This document shows, piece after piece, positions 37,301-44,877 of a stretch of DNA of 64,000 bases. Location: contig NZ_CP091786.1 of assembly GCF_022024015.1 (NCBI RefSeq), forward strand, positions 248,001 to 312,000, given 5' to 3'. The translations under genes and the position numbers were made by a program. Under the pieces are notes generated by a model that saw only the letters and a list, made by a program, of their open reading frames with translations, was not told the origin of the DNA and ran no database searches. This DNA comes from Prevotella sp. E9-3. GTDB taxonomy: Bacteria; Bacteroidota; Bacteroidia; Bacteroidales; Bacteroidaceae. Positions within the stretch are counted from its first letter, which is position 1. Every line of letters starts with the position of its first letter.

Positions 37301-38907
37301 TCACTCCCGAGGAGCTTGGTGCTGCCATGCAGAATATCATCACCGCTGCACAGGCCGTGGCTCCCGAACACTTGCAGAACCTTAAGGGATATGCCGTGAA
37401 GTACGGCGCAACAGATGCTGCGACCCTCGTTGACAATGCGTTGGCAGCCATCGAGGCTGGCAATGTTGCCCAGATCATCGCTACGATGACCGCTGTGAAG
37501 ACAGCTGCCACACCGCTTGCCCAGCAGGTATTAGGCACAATGAAAAACTATGTTGAGGCCTTCGGCTTGACAGAGCAGGCCGCTCAGGCACAGGCTGCCC
37601 TGGATGGTGGCAACTATATCACCATGATCACCACTGCCAAGGCACTGTTCACTCACCTGATTGCTGCAGCTAAGGAATACCTGCCGAAGCTGGGTGACAT
37701 CGCTGAGGGCCTCAACGACGAGACGCTGAACACGGCATACGCAGCAGCTCAGGCATTACTCGCCCAGGAGAGCATTACTCCCGAGGAGCTGGCCGCTGCC
37801 ATGCAGAATATCATCACAGCAGCCAAGGAGGTGGCTCCCGAACACTTGCAGAACCTGCGCGAATATGCCGTGAAATACGGGGCAGAAGATGCCGTTGACA
37901 AGGTAGATGCCGCTCTGGCAGCCATCGAGGCCGGCAACGTCTCGCAGATCATCGCTACGATGACAGCCGTGAAGGAAACCGCCACGCCGCTTGCTGCCAG
38001 CATCCTGACACAGATGATTGGATATGCTCAGAACTACCATGCATTAGCAGAGGATGTAACCGCAGCACAGCAAGCCCTGGAGGGTGGTAACTATATCACC
38101 ATGATCATCACTGCCAAGGCGCTGTACGCTAAGCTGATTGCTGCCGCTGCAGAGGAGACCGTGATACTGGCCGACGGCGAAACTTACACGCGGACATTGG
38201 ATATGACGGTTGCTTCGGCCACCTACAAGAAGAGCATCGCCGAGGAGCGCGTGGGCCTGCACCAGGCTTGGCTCGTGCCCTTCGACTACACCCTCACCAG
38301 CGACGATATGAATGCCTTCTCGTTCTACAAGATCAACATGATTGCCAACGCTCCGAACCCCGAGACCGAGGCATCGGACGACATCTGGGTGTTCCTGAAG
38401 AGGATGAACGAAGGCGAGGTGCTGCACGCCAACATGCCTTACGTCTATAGGGCAAAGAGTGCCGTGGATAACTATGAGTTCACCACCGCTGGCGCTATGC
38501 TGAAGGCAAAGACCACCGATGCCCGCATCACCATGATGACGGCTGAGGAGACCTACACGCTCTATGGCACCTACGAGGGCACGACGGCCACAGCCGAAGA
38601 CCCGTTCTACTATGTGAACATCGACGGCGACCTGAGCCTCGGCAACGACGGCACAGTGACCGTGGGCGCCTACCGCTGGATCATGCGCGTGGAGAGCAAG
38701 TTCGGCTCGACACCTGCCTACGCCCGCAACGTACACTTCTTCGACGGTGAAGACAGCGAGACAACGGGTATAAGTGAAGAGCGAAGAGTGAAGAGTGAAG
38801 AATTTGCTACCGCCGAAGGGTGGTACTCGCTCGACGGCCGCCGCGTGGCACAGCCGAAGAAGGGCGGACTCTACATCGTAAACGGCAAGAAGGTTGTAAT
38901 AAAGTAA
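34333..38907 (+). CDS. BspA-like LRR surface protein with starch-binding-like module and five 158-residue repeats
   Basis: The protein has 1,524 residues. It starts with a signal peptide (MLKTRFISMLVLLAAVVTGA). Residues of about 25-240 are LRR_5/BspA repeats (SVTSIGNSAFSRC, ASVTSISEEAFFNC). Residues of about 285-365 (NITVYFTDSKNWGDVKVYYW, then SDGPEWPGTAM) resemble CBM26-type starch-binding modules. Residues of about 485-1275 are five tandem repeats of exactly 158 residues, predicted all-helical and Ala/Gln-rich. The last 250 residues form a beta-rich domain and end in a surface-type tail (GWYSLDGRRVAQPKKGGLYI). BspA proteins bind host matrix proteins or act in coaggregation; a glycan-binding role is also possible. 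A GAAGAGTGAAGAGTGAAG simple repeat encodes the linker before the tail. Confidence 0.85.
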   Translation: MLKTRFISMLVLLAAVVTGAWAQAQAWKSGDCTVTISGDVMTVSGTGAMADYKDTNFTPWYGYPSDIKTIVIESGVTSIGNSAFSRCNYLESVSIPASVTSIGNFAFQECGSYADALTVSFAEGSTLLTIGVRAFYYANLTSIDIPNSVTSIGEQAFSGCSNLESVSIPASVTSISEEAFFNCGMLAKVYIYAPSLTTYGAYAFQDNAAVRKIYVLPEAVNTYKAGWPDYAADIEAMTVYATSVKEGTEDAENWTISPASAAENATVTITYAGTKSVKSVSAKKKTTTGNITVYFTDSKNWGDVKVYYWSDGPEWPGTAMTEVGTNEYSQKIYRAEIPATAVGVIFNGNGKQTADITTNIADGSWWYATDNVNGLSQNEAGYVGKYTVNIEVTNVDDNKWTFTMPDGDVELEVTYYTDAELAELAAKEALQTAIAIASNINPEGLADAITAAQAALNDENATAESMAQAAQTLEAAIKTYFGEVLPNLGAIVTALNEETLNTAYANAQTALADEDVTPQELAAAMQNIIVAAQAVAPEHLQNLKGYAVKYGAGDAASLIDDALAAIEAGNVSQIIATMTAVKEAATPLAQTVLGTMKNYVEAFGLTEQAAQAQAALDGGNYITMITTAKALFTHLIAAAKEYLPKLGDIAEGLNDETLNTAYAAAQALLAQESITPEELAAAMQNIITAAQAVAPEHLQNLKGYAVKYGAGDAASLIDDALAAIQAGNVSQIIAAMTAVKTAATPLAQQVLSTMINYVQAFGLTEQAAQAQAALEGGNYITMITTAKALFTHLIAAAQEYLPKLGAIAEGLNDETLNTAYAAAQELLAKESITPEELAAAMQNIITAAQAVAPEHLQNLKGYAVKYGATDAATLVDNALAAIEAGNVAQIIATMTAVKEAATPLAQTVLGTMKNYVEAFGLTEQAAQAQAALEGGNYITMITTAKALFTHLIAAAKEYLPKLGDIAEGLNDETLNTAYAAAQELLAKESITPEELGAAMQNIITAAQAVAPEHLQNLKGYAVKYGATDAATLVDNALAAIEAGNVAQIIATMTAVKTAATPLAQQVLGTMKNYVEAFGLTEQAAQAQAALDGGNYITMITTAKALFTHLIAAAKEYLPKLGDIAEGLNDETLNTAYAAAQALLAQESITPEELAAAMQNIITAAKEVAPEHLQNLREYAVKYGAEDAVDKVDAALAAIEAGNVSQIIATMTAVKETATPLAASILTQMIGYAQNYHALAEDVTAAQQALEGGNYITMIITAKALYAKLIAAAAEETVILADGETYTRTLDMTVASATYKKSIAEERVGLHQAWLVPFDYTLTSDDMNAFSFYKINMIANAPNPETEASDDIWVFLKRMNEGEVLHANMPYVYRAKSAVDNYEFTTAGAMLKAKTTDARITMMTAEETYTLYGTYEGTTATAEDPFYYVNIDGDLSLGNDGTVTVGAYRWIMRVESKFGSTPAYARNVHFFDGEDSETTGISEERRVKSEEFATAEGWYSLDGRRVAQPKKGGLYIVNGKKVVIK
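35785..38154 (+). repeat. Five tandem 474-bp coding repeats
   Basis: Units start at 35785, 36259, 36733, 37207 and 37681, each 474 bases, in frame. Units 2-4 are nearly identical at the DNA level (for example GAGGGTCTCAATGACGAGAC); units 1 and 5 are more diverged, as expected if inner units are homogenised by recombination. Unit number is likely to vary between strains. Confidence 0.92.
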
Positions 38908-38922
38908 ATGGAGGGCACAACT

Positions 38923-39111
38923 ATGAAAAAAGTATATTTGAAACCCGCCATTGAATTATTGGAGGAAGAACTGACTCAGATGCTCTGCTCCAGCACCGTG
39001 ATTAACCCGGGCGAACCCAACAAGCCCGCCGGCGCACGCGAGTCTGGCTGGGACCTCTGGGACGATGAGGAAGACAATCCGTCGGGTAGCGGCAGCTTCT
39101 GGGACGAGTAA
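38923..39111 (+). CDS. Small KPxM-type peptide after the BspA-like gene
   Basis: The product is a 62-residue peptide. The ATG at 38923 is preferred over 38908 because GGAGG lies eight bases upstream of it. It starts MKKVYLKPAIELLEEELTQM and continues LCSSTVINPGEPNKP before an acidic, Gly/Ser/Trp-rich end. This form, KPxI/M near residue 8 then an acidic helix and a short small-residue motif (LCSS), is shared with the 47-residue ORF at 39391 and is, from memory, a recurrent small ORF type in Bacteroidales. It lies 15 bases after the BspA-like gene and is followed by a strong terminator. Function unknown; a precursor peptide is possible. Confidence 0.65.
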   Translation: MKKVYLKPAIELLEEELTQMLCSSTVINPGEPNKPAGARESGWDLWDDEEDNPSGSGSFWDE

Positions 39112-39134
39112 CTGCAACCCTCACAGAACCAGTC

Positions 39135-39180
39135 ATCGGGGGCCATGCGCCAAGAGTGCGCATGGCCCCCGATTTCTGTT
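39135..39180 (+). terminator. Strong rho-independent terminator
   Basis: A perfect 16-bp stem, ATCGGGGGCCATGCGC (39135-39150) with GCGCATGGCCCCCGAT (39158-39173), has a 7-base loop and is followed by TTCTGTTTT. Confidence 0.85.
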
Positions 39181-39390
39181 TTCTCTGAACGCCGTGAATA
39201 TAGAGGCACCTCCAGAGACGACTACTTTCCATTGTCGTTACATTGGCTTCGCATGGGCAATGTTCACAAATTATGGCTGCGCAGCCAATTCTTTGCAAGC
39301 CGCTCGGCGACGATAGGAGACGCCATTCCCGCTGACGCGTCTACCCGTAGCCTTTGCCAGAGCAAGAAGTAAAGCAAGGAGGACACCGAT
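39181..39390 (+). other. Gene-free stretch with a possibly recurrent Bacteroidales sequence
   Basis: No gene that I can support. In one frame the segment around 39230-39310 reads RYIGFAWAMFTNYGCAANS followed by LQAARRR, a sentence I recall from many spurious short ORFs in Prevotella and Bacteroides. That would mean a conserved noncoding sequence rather than a protein. It leads directly into the AAGGAGG site of the 39391 peptide. Confidence 0.3.
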
Positions 39391-39534
39391 ATGACAAAGA
39401 AAGTAATTGATTTTAATCGCTTGCCTAAACAAGAATATCAGAAGCCCGTGATGGAGGTCATAGAGGCTGACATTGAGCAACAGATTCTGGCCGGGTCTGT
39501 TACGAGCTATGCCAGAATCTTTAACAACGATTGA
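39391..39534 (+). CDS. Small KPxM-type peptide with ILAGS motif
   Basis: The product is a 47-residue peptide starting MTKKVIDFNRLPKQEYQKPV and continuing MEVIEADIEQQILAGSVTSY. A strong AAGGAGG site lies eight bases before the ATG. It shares the KPxM, acidic helix, then LAGS layout of small Bacteroidales peptides; the stretch after LAGS differs from that of the 38923 peptide. It looks like a leader with a short variable core, but no protease or transporter gene is beside it. Function unknown. Confidence 0.6.
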   Translation: MTKKVIDFNRLPKQEYQKPVMEVIEADIEQQILAGSVTSYARIFNND

Positions 39535-39553
39535 TTCTTATAAAGCATATAAC

Positions 39554-39816
39554 ATGAAGCATATATGCTGGGCATATGAGAATGAAATCAGACTTTTAAG
39601 CAATAATACAAGTACAGATAGCGCCTTCTTCTCTGAACCAATGGAGGACAATGCAGAAATAGATGAAGTTATTTTTGGCCGACTTTGTCCTAAAAACATA
39701 TGGAGGTTATCTGCAATATTCTGCGAGATAAGAATGTAGATTTTTTCAAAATGACAACAGACCCAAGAAACGCCTGTGCCCAAAATCATGCCTTCACAAT
39801 CATTTTTAATGCATAA
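39554..39816 (+). pseudogene. Remnant of a DUF2971-type protein
   Basis: The frame from ATG 39554 reads MKHICWAYENEIRLLSNNTS up to about base 39700 (EIDEVIFGRLCPKN); the homologous end then continues in another frame (MEVICNILRDKNVDFFKMTT to IIFNA, stop at 39816). KxxWAYENEIRL and the IxxVIFG stretch are typical of the C-terminal half of DUF2971 proteins. The N-terminal half is missing and there is at least one frameshift. It is thus decayed and not expected to work. Confidence 0.55.
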
Positions 39817-39838
39817 TTGTCATTATTCTTGATAATTA

Positions 39839-39870
39839 TTTGCAAATTTGTGAGAAAATATGTATCTTTG
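39839..39870 (+). promoter_or_regulatory. Promoter of the rimP-nusA-infB operon
   Basis: TTTG (39839-39842) and TATCTTTG (39863-39870) are spaced by 20 bases, a full match to the Bacteroidetes consensus. The leader to the rimP ATG is about 57 bases. Confidence 0.8.
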
Positions 39871-39933
39871 CAGCGTTCAGTGGAATGAGGGGCTTGACAA
39901 AAGCTCCTCATTTCTGTTTAAATCAACTATCGA

Positions 39934-40398
39934 ATGATAAACAAAGACACAATCAAGACATTGGTGGAAGAGTGGCTCGAGAAGAGTGACTACTTCCTAG
40001 TAGACATTGTGATGGATGGCGATCGTATTGCCATCGAAATTGACCACGCCGATGGCGTGTGGATTGAAGACTGCGCCGAGTTGAGCCGTTTCCTGCAAGA
40101 GAAACTTGGCGAGGAACTTGGCGACTACGAACTCGAAGTGGGTTCGGCAGGTATCGGTCAGCCCTTCAAGGTGGAACAGCAGTATCAGAACCATGTAGGC
40201 GACGAAGTGGAGGTGCTGGCTGCCGATGGAAAAAAACTTACAGGCGTACTGAAAAGCGTGGAAGGCCGTAACTTCGTGCTCACCGTAAAGGAGAAGCAGG
40301 TGCCCGAAGGCAAGAAACGCCCTGTGATGGTCGAGGTAGATAAGAACTTCTCTATGGATGAGGTGAAATCGACCAAATATGTGCTGAATTTTAAATAA
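39934..40398 (+). CDS. rimP: Ribosome maturation factor RimP
   Basis: The protein has 154 residues and helps 30S subunit assembly in the cytoplasm. The N-terminal domain shows IAIEIDHADGVWIEDCAELS and the conserved LEVGSAGIGQPFK (SPG motif variant) near residue 70; a C-terminal Sm-like domain follows (EVEVLAADGKKLTGVLKSVE). It is the first gene of the classic rimP-nusA-infB operon, 10 bases before nusA. Confidence 0.95.
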   Translation: MINKDTIKTLVEEWLEKSDYFLVDIVMDGDRIAIEIDHADGVWIEDCAELSRFLQEKLGEELGDYELEVGSAGIGQPFKVEQQYQNHVGDEVEVLAADGKKLTGVLKSVEGRNFVLTVKEKQVPEGKKRPVMVEVDKNFSMDEVKSTKYVLNFK

Positions 40399-40408
40399 AA
40401 AAGATAAA

Positions 40409-41671
40409 ATGGCAACAAAGAAAGAAGTAAATGGTCCCAGCATGTTTGAGACCTTCCAGGAGTTTAAGGAGACGAAGAATATCGACCGCACCACACTGGT
40501 GAGCGTGCTCGAAGAGAGTTTCCGCAACGTGCTGGCCAAACTGTTCGGCAGCGACGAGAACTTCGACGTGATTGTGAACCCTGACAAGGGTGACTTCGAA
40601 ATCCATCGCAACCGTGTGGTTGTTGAAGATGGTGAGGTGAAAGACGAGAATAAGGAAATCGCCCTGACCGAAGCTCAGAAGATTGAGCCCGACTATGAGG
40701 TGGGCGAAGAGGTATCGGAAGAGGTTGACTTTTCTAAGTTCGGCCGCCGTGCCATCCTGAACCTGCGTCAGACACTGGCTTCAAAAATCCTCGAACTCGA
40801 CCACGATGCCCTCTATCAGAAATACAAGGATAAGGTGGGCACTATCGTTGCCGGTGAGGTGTACCAGGTGTGGAAGCGTGAAGTACTGCTGATGGACGAT
40901 GAAGGCAACGAGCTTCACTTGCCCAAGCCCGAGCAGATTCCTGCCGACAGCTATCGCAAGGGTGAGACGGTTCGTGCCATCGTGAAAGAGGTGCAGAACG
41001 AGAACAACAACCCCCGCATCATCCTCTCTCGTACCAGTCCCGACTTCCTGCGCAGACTGCTGGAGGCTGAGGTGCCCGAGATCAACGATGGCCTGATTGC
41101 CATTCGCCGTGTGGCCCGTATGCCGGGTGAGCGCGCCAAGGTGGCTGTAGAGAGCTTTGACGACCGTATCGATCCCGTAGGCGCATGCGTAGGTGTAAAA
41201 GGTTCGCGCGTGCATGGCATCGTTCGTGAATTGCAGAATGAGAATATCGATGTGATTAACTTCTCTAACAATACCCAGCTGTTCATTCAGCGTGCCCTGT
41301 CGCCTGCTAAGGTGACCAGCATCACGCTCGATGAAGAGAACCACAAGGCAGAGGTATATCTGCAGCCTGAGGAGGTGAGTCTGGCTATTGGTAAGGGCGG
41401 TATCAATATCAAACTGGCTTCAATGCTGACCGAGCACACCATCGACGTGTTCCGTGTAGTGAGCGATGCCGAAGCCGACGATGAAGATATCTACCTCGAC
41501 GAGTTTAGCGATGAAATCGACCAGTGGGTTATCGATAGCATCAAGGCCATCGGTCTGGATACTGCAAAGGCAGTTATCAACGCTCCTCGCGATATGCTCA
41601 TTGAAAAGGCCGACCTTGAAGAGGAAACCGTTGACCACTTGCTCGAAGTTCTGAAAGCTGAGTTCGAGTAA
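40409..41671 (+). CDS. nusA: Transcription termination/antitermination factor NusA
   Basis: The protein has 420 residues. An N-terminal RNA-polymerase-binding domain is followed by an S1 domain (GTIVAGEVYQVWKREVLLMD, about 140-200) and tandem KH domains (DPVGACVGVKGSRVHGIVRE at about 255; EVSLAIGKGGINIKLAS at about 320). An acidic C-terminal helical segment follows. It is shorter than the E. coli protein because the two C-terminal acidic repeats are absent, as is usual in Bacteroidetes. The stop codon lies four bases before a palindromic element that fills the gap to infB. Confidence 0.96.
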   Translation: MATKKEVNGPSMFETFQEFKETKNIDRTTLVSVLEESFRNVLAKLFGSDENFDVIVNPDKGDFEIHRNRVVVEDGEVKDENKEIALTEAQKIEPDYEVGEEVSEEVDFSKFGRRAILNLRQTLASKILELDHDALYQKYKDKVGTIVAGEVYQVWKREVLLMDDEGNELHLPKPEQIPADSYRKGETVRAIVKEVQNENNNPRIILSRTSPDFLRRLLEAEVPEINDGLIAIRRVARMPGERAKVAVESFDDRIDPVGACVGVKGSRVHGIVRELQNENIDVINFSNNTQLFIQRALSPAKVTSITLDEENHKAEVYLQPEEVSLAIGKGGINIKLASMLTEHTIDVFRVVSDAEADDEDIYLDEFSDEIDQWVIDSIKAIGLDTAKAVINAPRDMLIEKADLEEETVDHLLEVLKAEFE

Positions 41672-41675
41672 TCTT

Positions 41676-41800
41676 AGCCCCCTAAGTTAGGGGGTTGGGG
41701 GTCTGAACGAGCCAACCAGCCTATCTGTAGGGCATTTGCAGACGAAATTTTAACTTTAAACGGGGGCGTTCAGACCCCCACCCCCCTAGCTTAGGGGGCT
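41676..41800 (+). mobile_element. 125-bp MITE-like element with the DUF559-cassette ends
   Basis: The left end (41676-41709) is identical over 34 bases to the left end of the cassette at 50206: hairpin CCCCCTAAGTTAGGGGG, then TTGGGGGTCTGAACG. The right end (41767-41800) is its inverted copy with two or three differences. The 57 bases between have no ORF. The element fills the whole nusA-infB gap, ending eight bases before the infB ATG. Confidence 0.8.
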
Positions 41801-41808
41801 TTCAAGAG

Positions 41809-44745
41809 ATGGGAATAAGACTAAATAAAGTATTAACAGAATTGAATATAGGACTTCAAACGGCAGTTGATTTCCTGAAAAATAAGAAGAGTCTTGGCGA
41901 AATTCGCGACGACGCTACCCCAAATACCAAAATCACGGACGAACAGTACGAGGCTCTGGTAGGGCAGTTCAGTGGCGATAAGGCTGTAAAGACCCAGGCT
42001 GCAAACCTTTTCCCCAAAAAGGAAAAGAAGCGACCCGTGAACACGGATTCACAGTCTGAGGTGACCAAGACCAAGACCGAGGAGCGTGTACAACAGCCAC
42101 GTCAGCAGTTTACTCCCCTTGGTAAGATTGATCTTGACAGCATCGCTAAGCCCAAACCAGCACCTGCTGAAAAGAAAACTGAGTCTCAATCCTTGTCAAA
42201 GGCTGCTGCCGAGAGCCCCGTTGAGGTGAAAGCTCAGGCTGAGGTGAAGCCCGAACCAAAGGCTGCTCCCGCAGAGAAGGTGCAGCCGGTGGTGAAGGAG
42301 GAACCCAAAGCCGAGGTGAAGAAAGCTGAACCTGTTAAGGAAACTCCTGTTGCTAAGAAAACGGAGGAAAAACCTGTAGAAAAGCCTGCTGCTCAGCCCG
42401 TTCAGAAAGTTGAGAAAGTAGTTGAGGTTGCTCCTGCTGAAGAGGATGCAACCGGTGACGGCCCGGAAATCTACACACTGAAGAGCGAGTCAAAACTGGC
42501 TCCAAAGGTGAACGTGCTGGGCAAGATAGACCTCTCAACCCTCAACCAGAGCACCCGTCCGAAGAAAAAGTCGAAAGAGGAAAAGCGCAAGCAGCGTGAG
42601 GAAAAGGCTGCTCAGCTGCGTGGCGGTGTTCCCGGACAAGGCGGCGAGAAGCGCAAGCGTGAAAGAATCCGCAATGGCAAGGTTGATATAGAAGAGGCTG
42701 CAAAACAGACTCAGAACCAGCAGGGCCAGGGAAAGAAAAAGAATAAGGGCGGCAATCAGAACTTCAGCGACCAGGGTCAGAACCAGCAGGGTGGCAAGAA
42801 CAAGAAGAAGCAGAAGCAGCCCGTGAAGCCCATCGAGGCCAACGAAGAGGATGTAGCACGCCAGGTAAAAGAAACACTGGCCCGTCTTACTTCGAAGACC
42901 AACCAGAACAAGAAGGGCGCCAAATACCGTAAGGAAAAGCGTGATGCCGTTCAGGAGCGCATGAGCGAGGAAATGGCAGCAGAGGCAGCACAGAGCAAAG
43001 TGCTGAAACTGACTGAGTTCGTGACTGTTTCCGAGTTGGCTACGATGATGGACGTGCCCGTGGTAAAGGTCATCGGAACCTGTATGTCGGTAGGCATCAT
43101 GGTGTCTATCAACCAGCGTCTGAATGCTGAGACCATCAATCTGGTAGCCGATGAGTTCGGCTTTACTACTGAATATGTATCTGCAGAAGTTCAGGAGGCC
43201 ATCACCGAAGAGGCTGATGATGAGAACGATCTGATGAATCGCGCACCTATTGTTACCGTGATGGGTCACGTTGACCACGGTAAGACATCGCTGCTCGACT
43301 TTATCCGCAATACCAACGTGATTGCCGGTGAGGCCGGTGGTATTACCCAGCACATCGGTGCCTACAACGTGAAGTTGAAGGACGGTCGTCAGATCACCTT
43401 CCTCGACACCCCTGGTCACGAGGCATTTACTGCTATGCGTGCCCGTGGTGCTCAGGTGACCGATATCGCCATCATTATCATTGCTGCCGATGACTCGGTG
43501 ATGCCTACCACCAAGGAGGCTATCGCCCATGCACAGGCTGCCAATGTGCCGATGGTGTTTGCTATCAACAAGATTGATAAGCCCGGTGCCAATCCCGATA
43601 AGATTCGTGAAGACCTGGCCAATATGAACCTGCTTGTAGAAGAGTGGGGCGGTAAGTACCAGTGTCAGGAAATATCAGCCAAGAAAGGCCTGGGCGTTGA
43701 CGAACTGCTGGAAAAAGTGCTCCTGGAGGCTGAGATGCTCGATTTGAAGGCAAATCCGAATCGTAAGGCTACCGGTTCAATCATTGAAAGCTCGCTCGAC
43801 AAGGGCCGTGGCTATGTATCGACCGTACTGGTGTCGAACGGTACACTGAAGGTGGGCGATGTGGTGATTGCCGGAACAGCTTGGGGTAAGATCAAGGCCA
43901 TGTTCAACGAGCGTAATCAGCGCATTGAGAGTGCCGGTCCTGCCGAACCAGCTATTATCTTGGGTCTGAACGGTGCTCCTACTGCCGGTGATTCCTTCCA
44001 TGTGATGGAGAGCGAGCAGGAAGCACGTGAAATAGCCAATAAGCGTATCCAGTTGCAGCGTGAGCAGAGTCTGCGCACAACCACCAAACTGGGTCTTGAC
44101 GAACTGTCGCACCGTATCGCACTGGGTGAGTTCCACGAACTGAATATCATCGTGAAGGGTGATACCGACGGTTCTATCGAGGCACTCTCCGACTCGTTCA
44201 TCAAACTGAGCACCGAGAAGGTACAGGTAAATGTGATTTCAAAGGCAGTGGGTCAGATTTCAGAGAACGATGTGATGCTGGCCAGCGCTTCTCAGGCTAT
44301 CATCGTAGGCTTCCAGGTACGTCCAAGTGCCGATGCCCGTAGATTGGCCGAGCGTGAAGGCGTTGAAATCAACACCTACTCTATCATCTACGATGCTATT
44401 GACGAGGTGAAGAGCACCATGCAGGGCATGCTCGACAAGGTGAAGAAGGAAGTAGTGTCGGGTATGATTGAAGTGAAGCAGGTGTTCAAGATTTCCAAGG
44501 TGGGTACTGTGGCCGGTGGTCTGGTGACCGAAGGCAAGGTACACAGCAAGGACAAGGCTCGCGTGATTCGCGACGGTATTGTAGTTCACACCGCCAATAT
44601 CGATGCCCTGAAGCGCTACAAGGACGATGCCAAGGAAGTGGCAACTGGCTTGGAGTGTGGTATCTCGCTGGTTAACTTCAACGACATTCAGGTGGGCGAT
44701 ATGATTGAAACGTTCACTGAGATCGAAGTAGAACAGAAACTGTAA
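41809..44745 (+). CDS. infB: Translation initiation factor IF-2
   Basis: The protein has 978 residues. The long N-terminal region (about 60-400) is low-complexity, Lys/Glu/Pro/Gln-rich. An IF2-N domain follows ([20 protein letters not shown], about 405) and then the GTPase domain: G1 [33 protein letters not shown] (G3), [10 protein letters not shown] (G4). Domains II to IV follow to the end, and the C-terminal domain includes [20 protein letters not shown]. It brings initiator tRNA to the ribosome. The start follows the MITE-like element by eight bases, so its ribosome-binding region is partly element-derived. Confidence 0.97.
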   Translation: MGIRLNKVLTELNIGLQTAVDFLKNKKSLGEIRDDATPNTKITDEQYEALVGQFSGDKAVKTQAANLFPKKEKKRPVNTDSQSEVTKTKTEERVQQPRQQFTPLGKIDLDSIAKPKPAPAEKKTESQSLSKAAAESPVEVKAQAEVKPEPKAAPAEKVQPVVKEEPKAEVKKAEPVKETPVAKKTEEKPVEKPAAQPVQKVEKVVEVAPAEEDATGDGPEIYTLKSESKLAPKVNVLGKIDLSTLNQSTRPKKKSKEEKRKQREEKAAQLRGGVPGQGGEKRKRERIRNGKVDIEEAAKQTQNQQGQGKKKNKGGNQNFSDQGQNQQGGKNKKKQKQPVKPIEANEEDVARQVKETLARLTSKTNQNKKGAKYRKEKRDAVQERMSEEMAAEAAQSKVLKLTEFVTVSELATMMDVPVVKVIGTCMSVGIMVSINQRLNAETINLVADEFGFTTEYVSAEVQEAITEEADDENDLMNRAPIVTVMGHVDHGKTSLLDFIRNTNVIAGEAGGITQHIGAYNVKLKDGRQITFLDTPGHEAFTAMRARGAQVTDIAIIIIAADDSVMPTTKEAIAHAQAANVPMVFAINKIDKPGANPDKIREDLANMNLLVEEWGGKYQCQEISAKKGLGVDELLEKVLLEAEMLDLKANPNRKATGSIIESSLDKGRGYVSTVLVSNGTLKVGDVVIAGTAWGKIKAMFNERNQRIESAGPAEPAIILGLNGAPTAGDSFHVMESEQEAREIANKRIQLQREQSLRTTTKLGLDELSHRIALGEFHELNIIVKGDTDGSIEALSDSFIKLSTEKVQVNVISKAVGQISENDVMLASASQAIIVGFQVRPSADARRLAEREGVEINTYSIIYDAIDEVKSTMQGMLDKVKKEVVSGMIEVKQVFKISKVGTVAGGLVTEGKVHSKDKARVIRDGIVVHTANIDALKRYKDDAKEVATGLECGISLVNFNDIQVGDMIETFTEIEVEQKL

Positions 44746-44752
44746 TATCTTT

Positions 44753-44805
44753 GCCCAATCGGTCAACGTATTTGCATACATTGGCTGATTGGGCATTCTC
44801 TATTT
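44753..44805 (+). terminator. Hairpin after infB
   Basis: GCCCAATCGGTCAA (44753-44766) pairs with TTGGCTGATTGGGC (44781-44794) with one mismatch and one wobble; a T-rich TCTCTATTTTT follows. TATCTTTG at 44746-44753 just before it might also be a -7 box for the next gene. Confidence 0.65.
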
Positions 44806-44877
44806 TTGAGAGACGATAATCCTGACCGTAAAACTATACACTTCGGAAGCGAAATTCTTAATACCGGAAAACGAACT

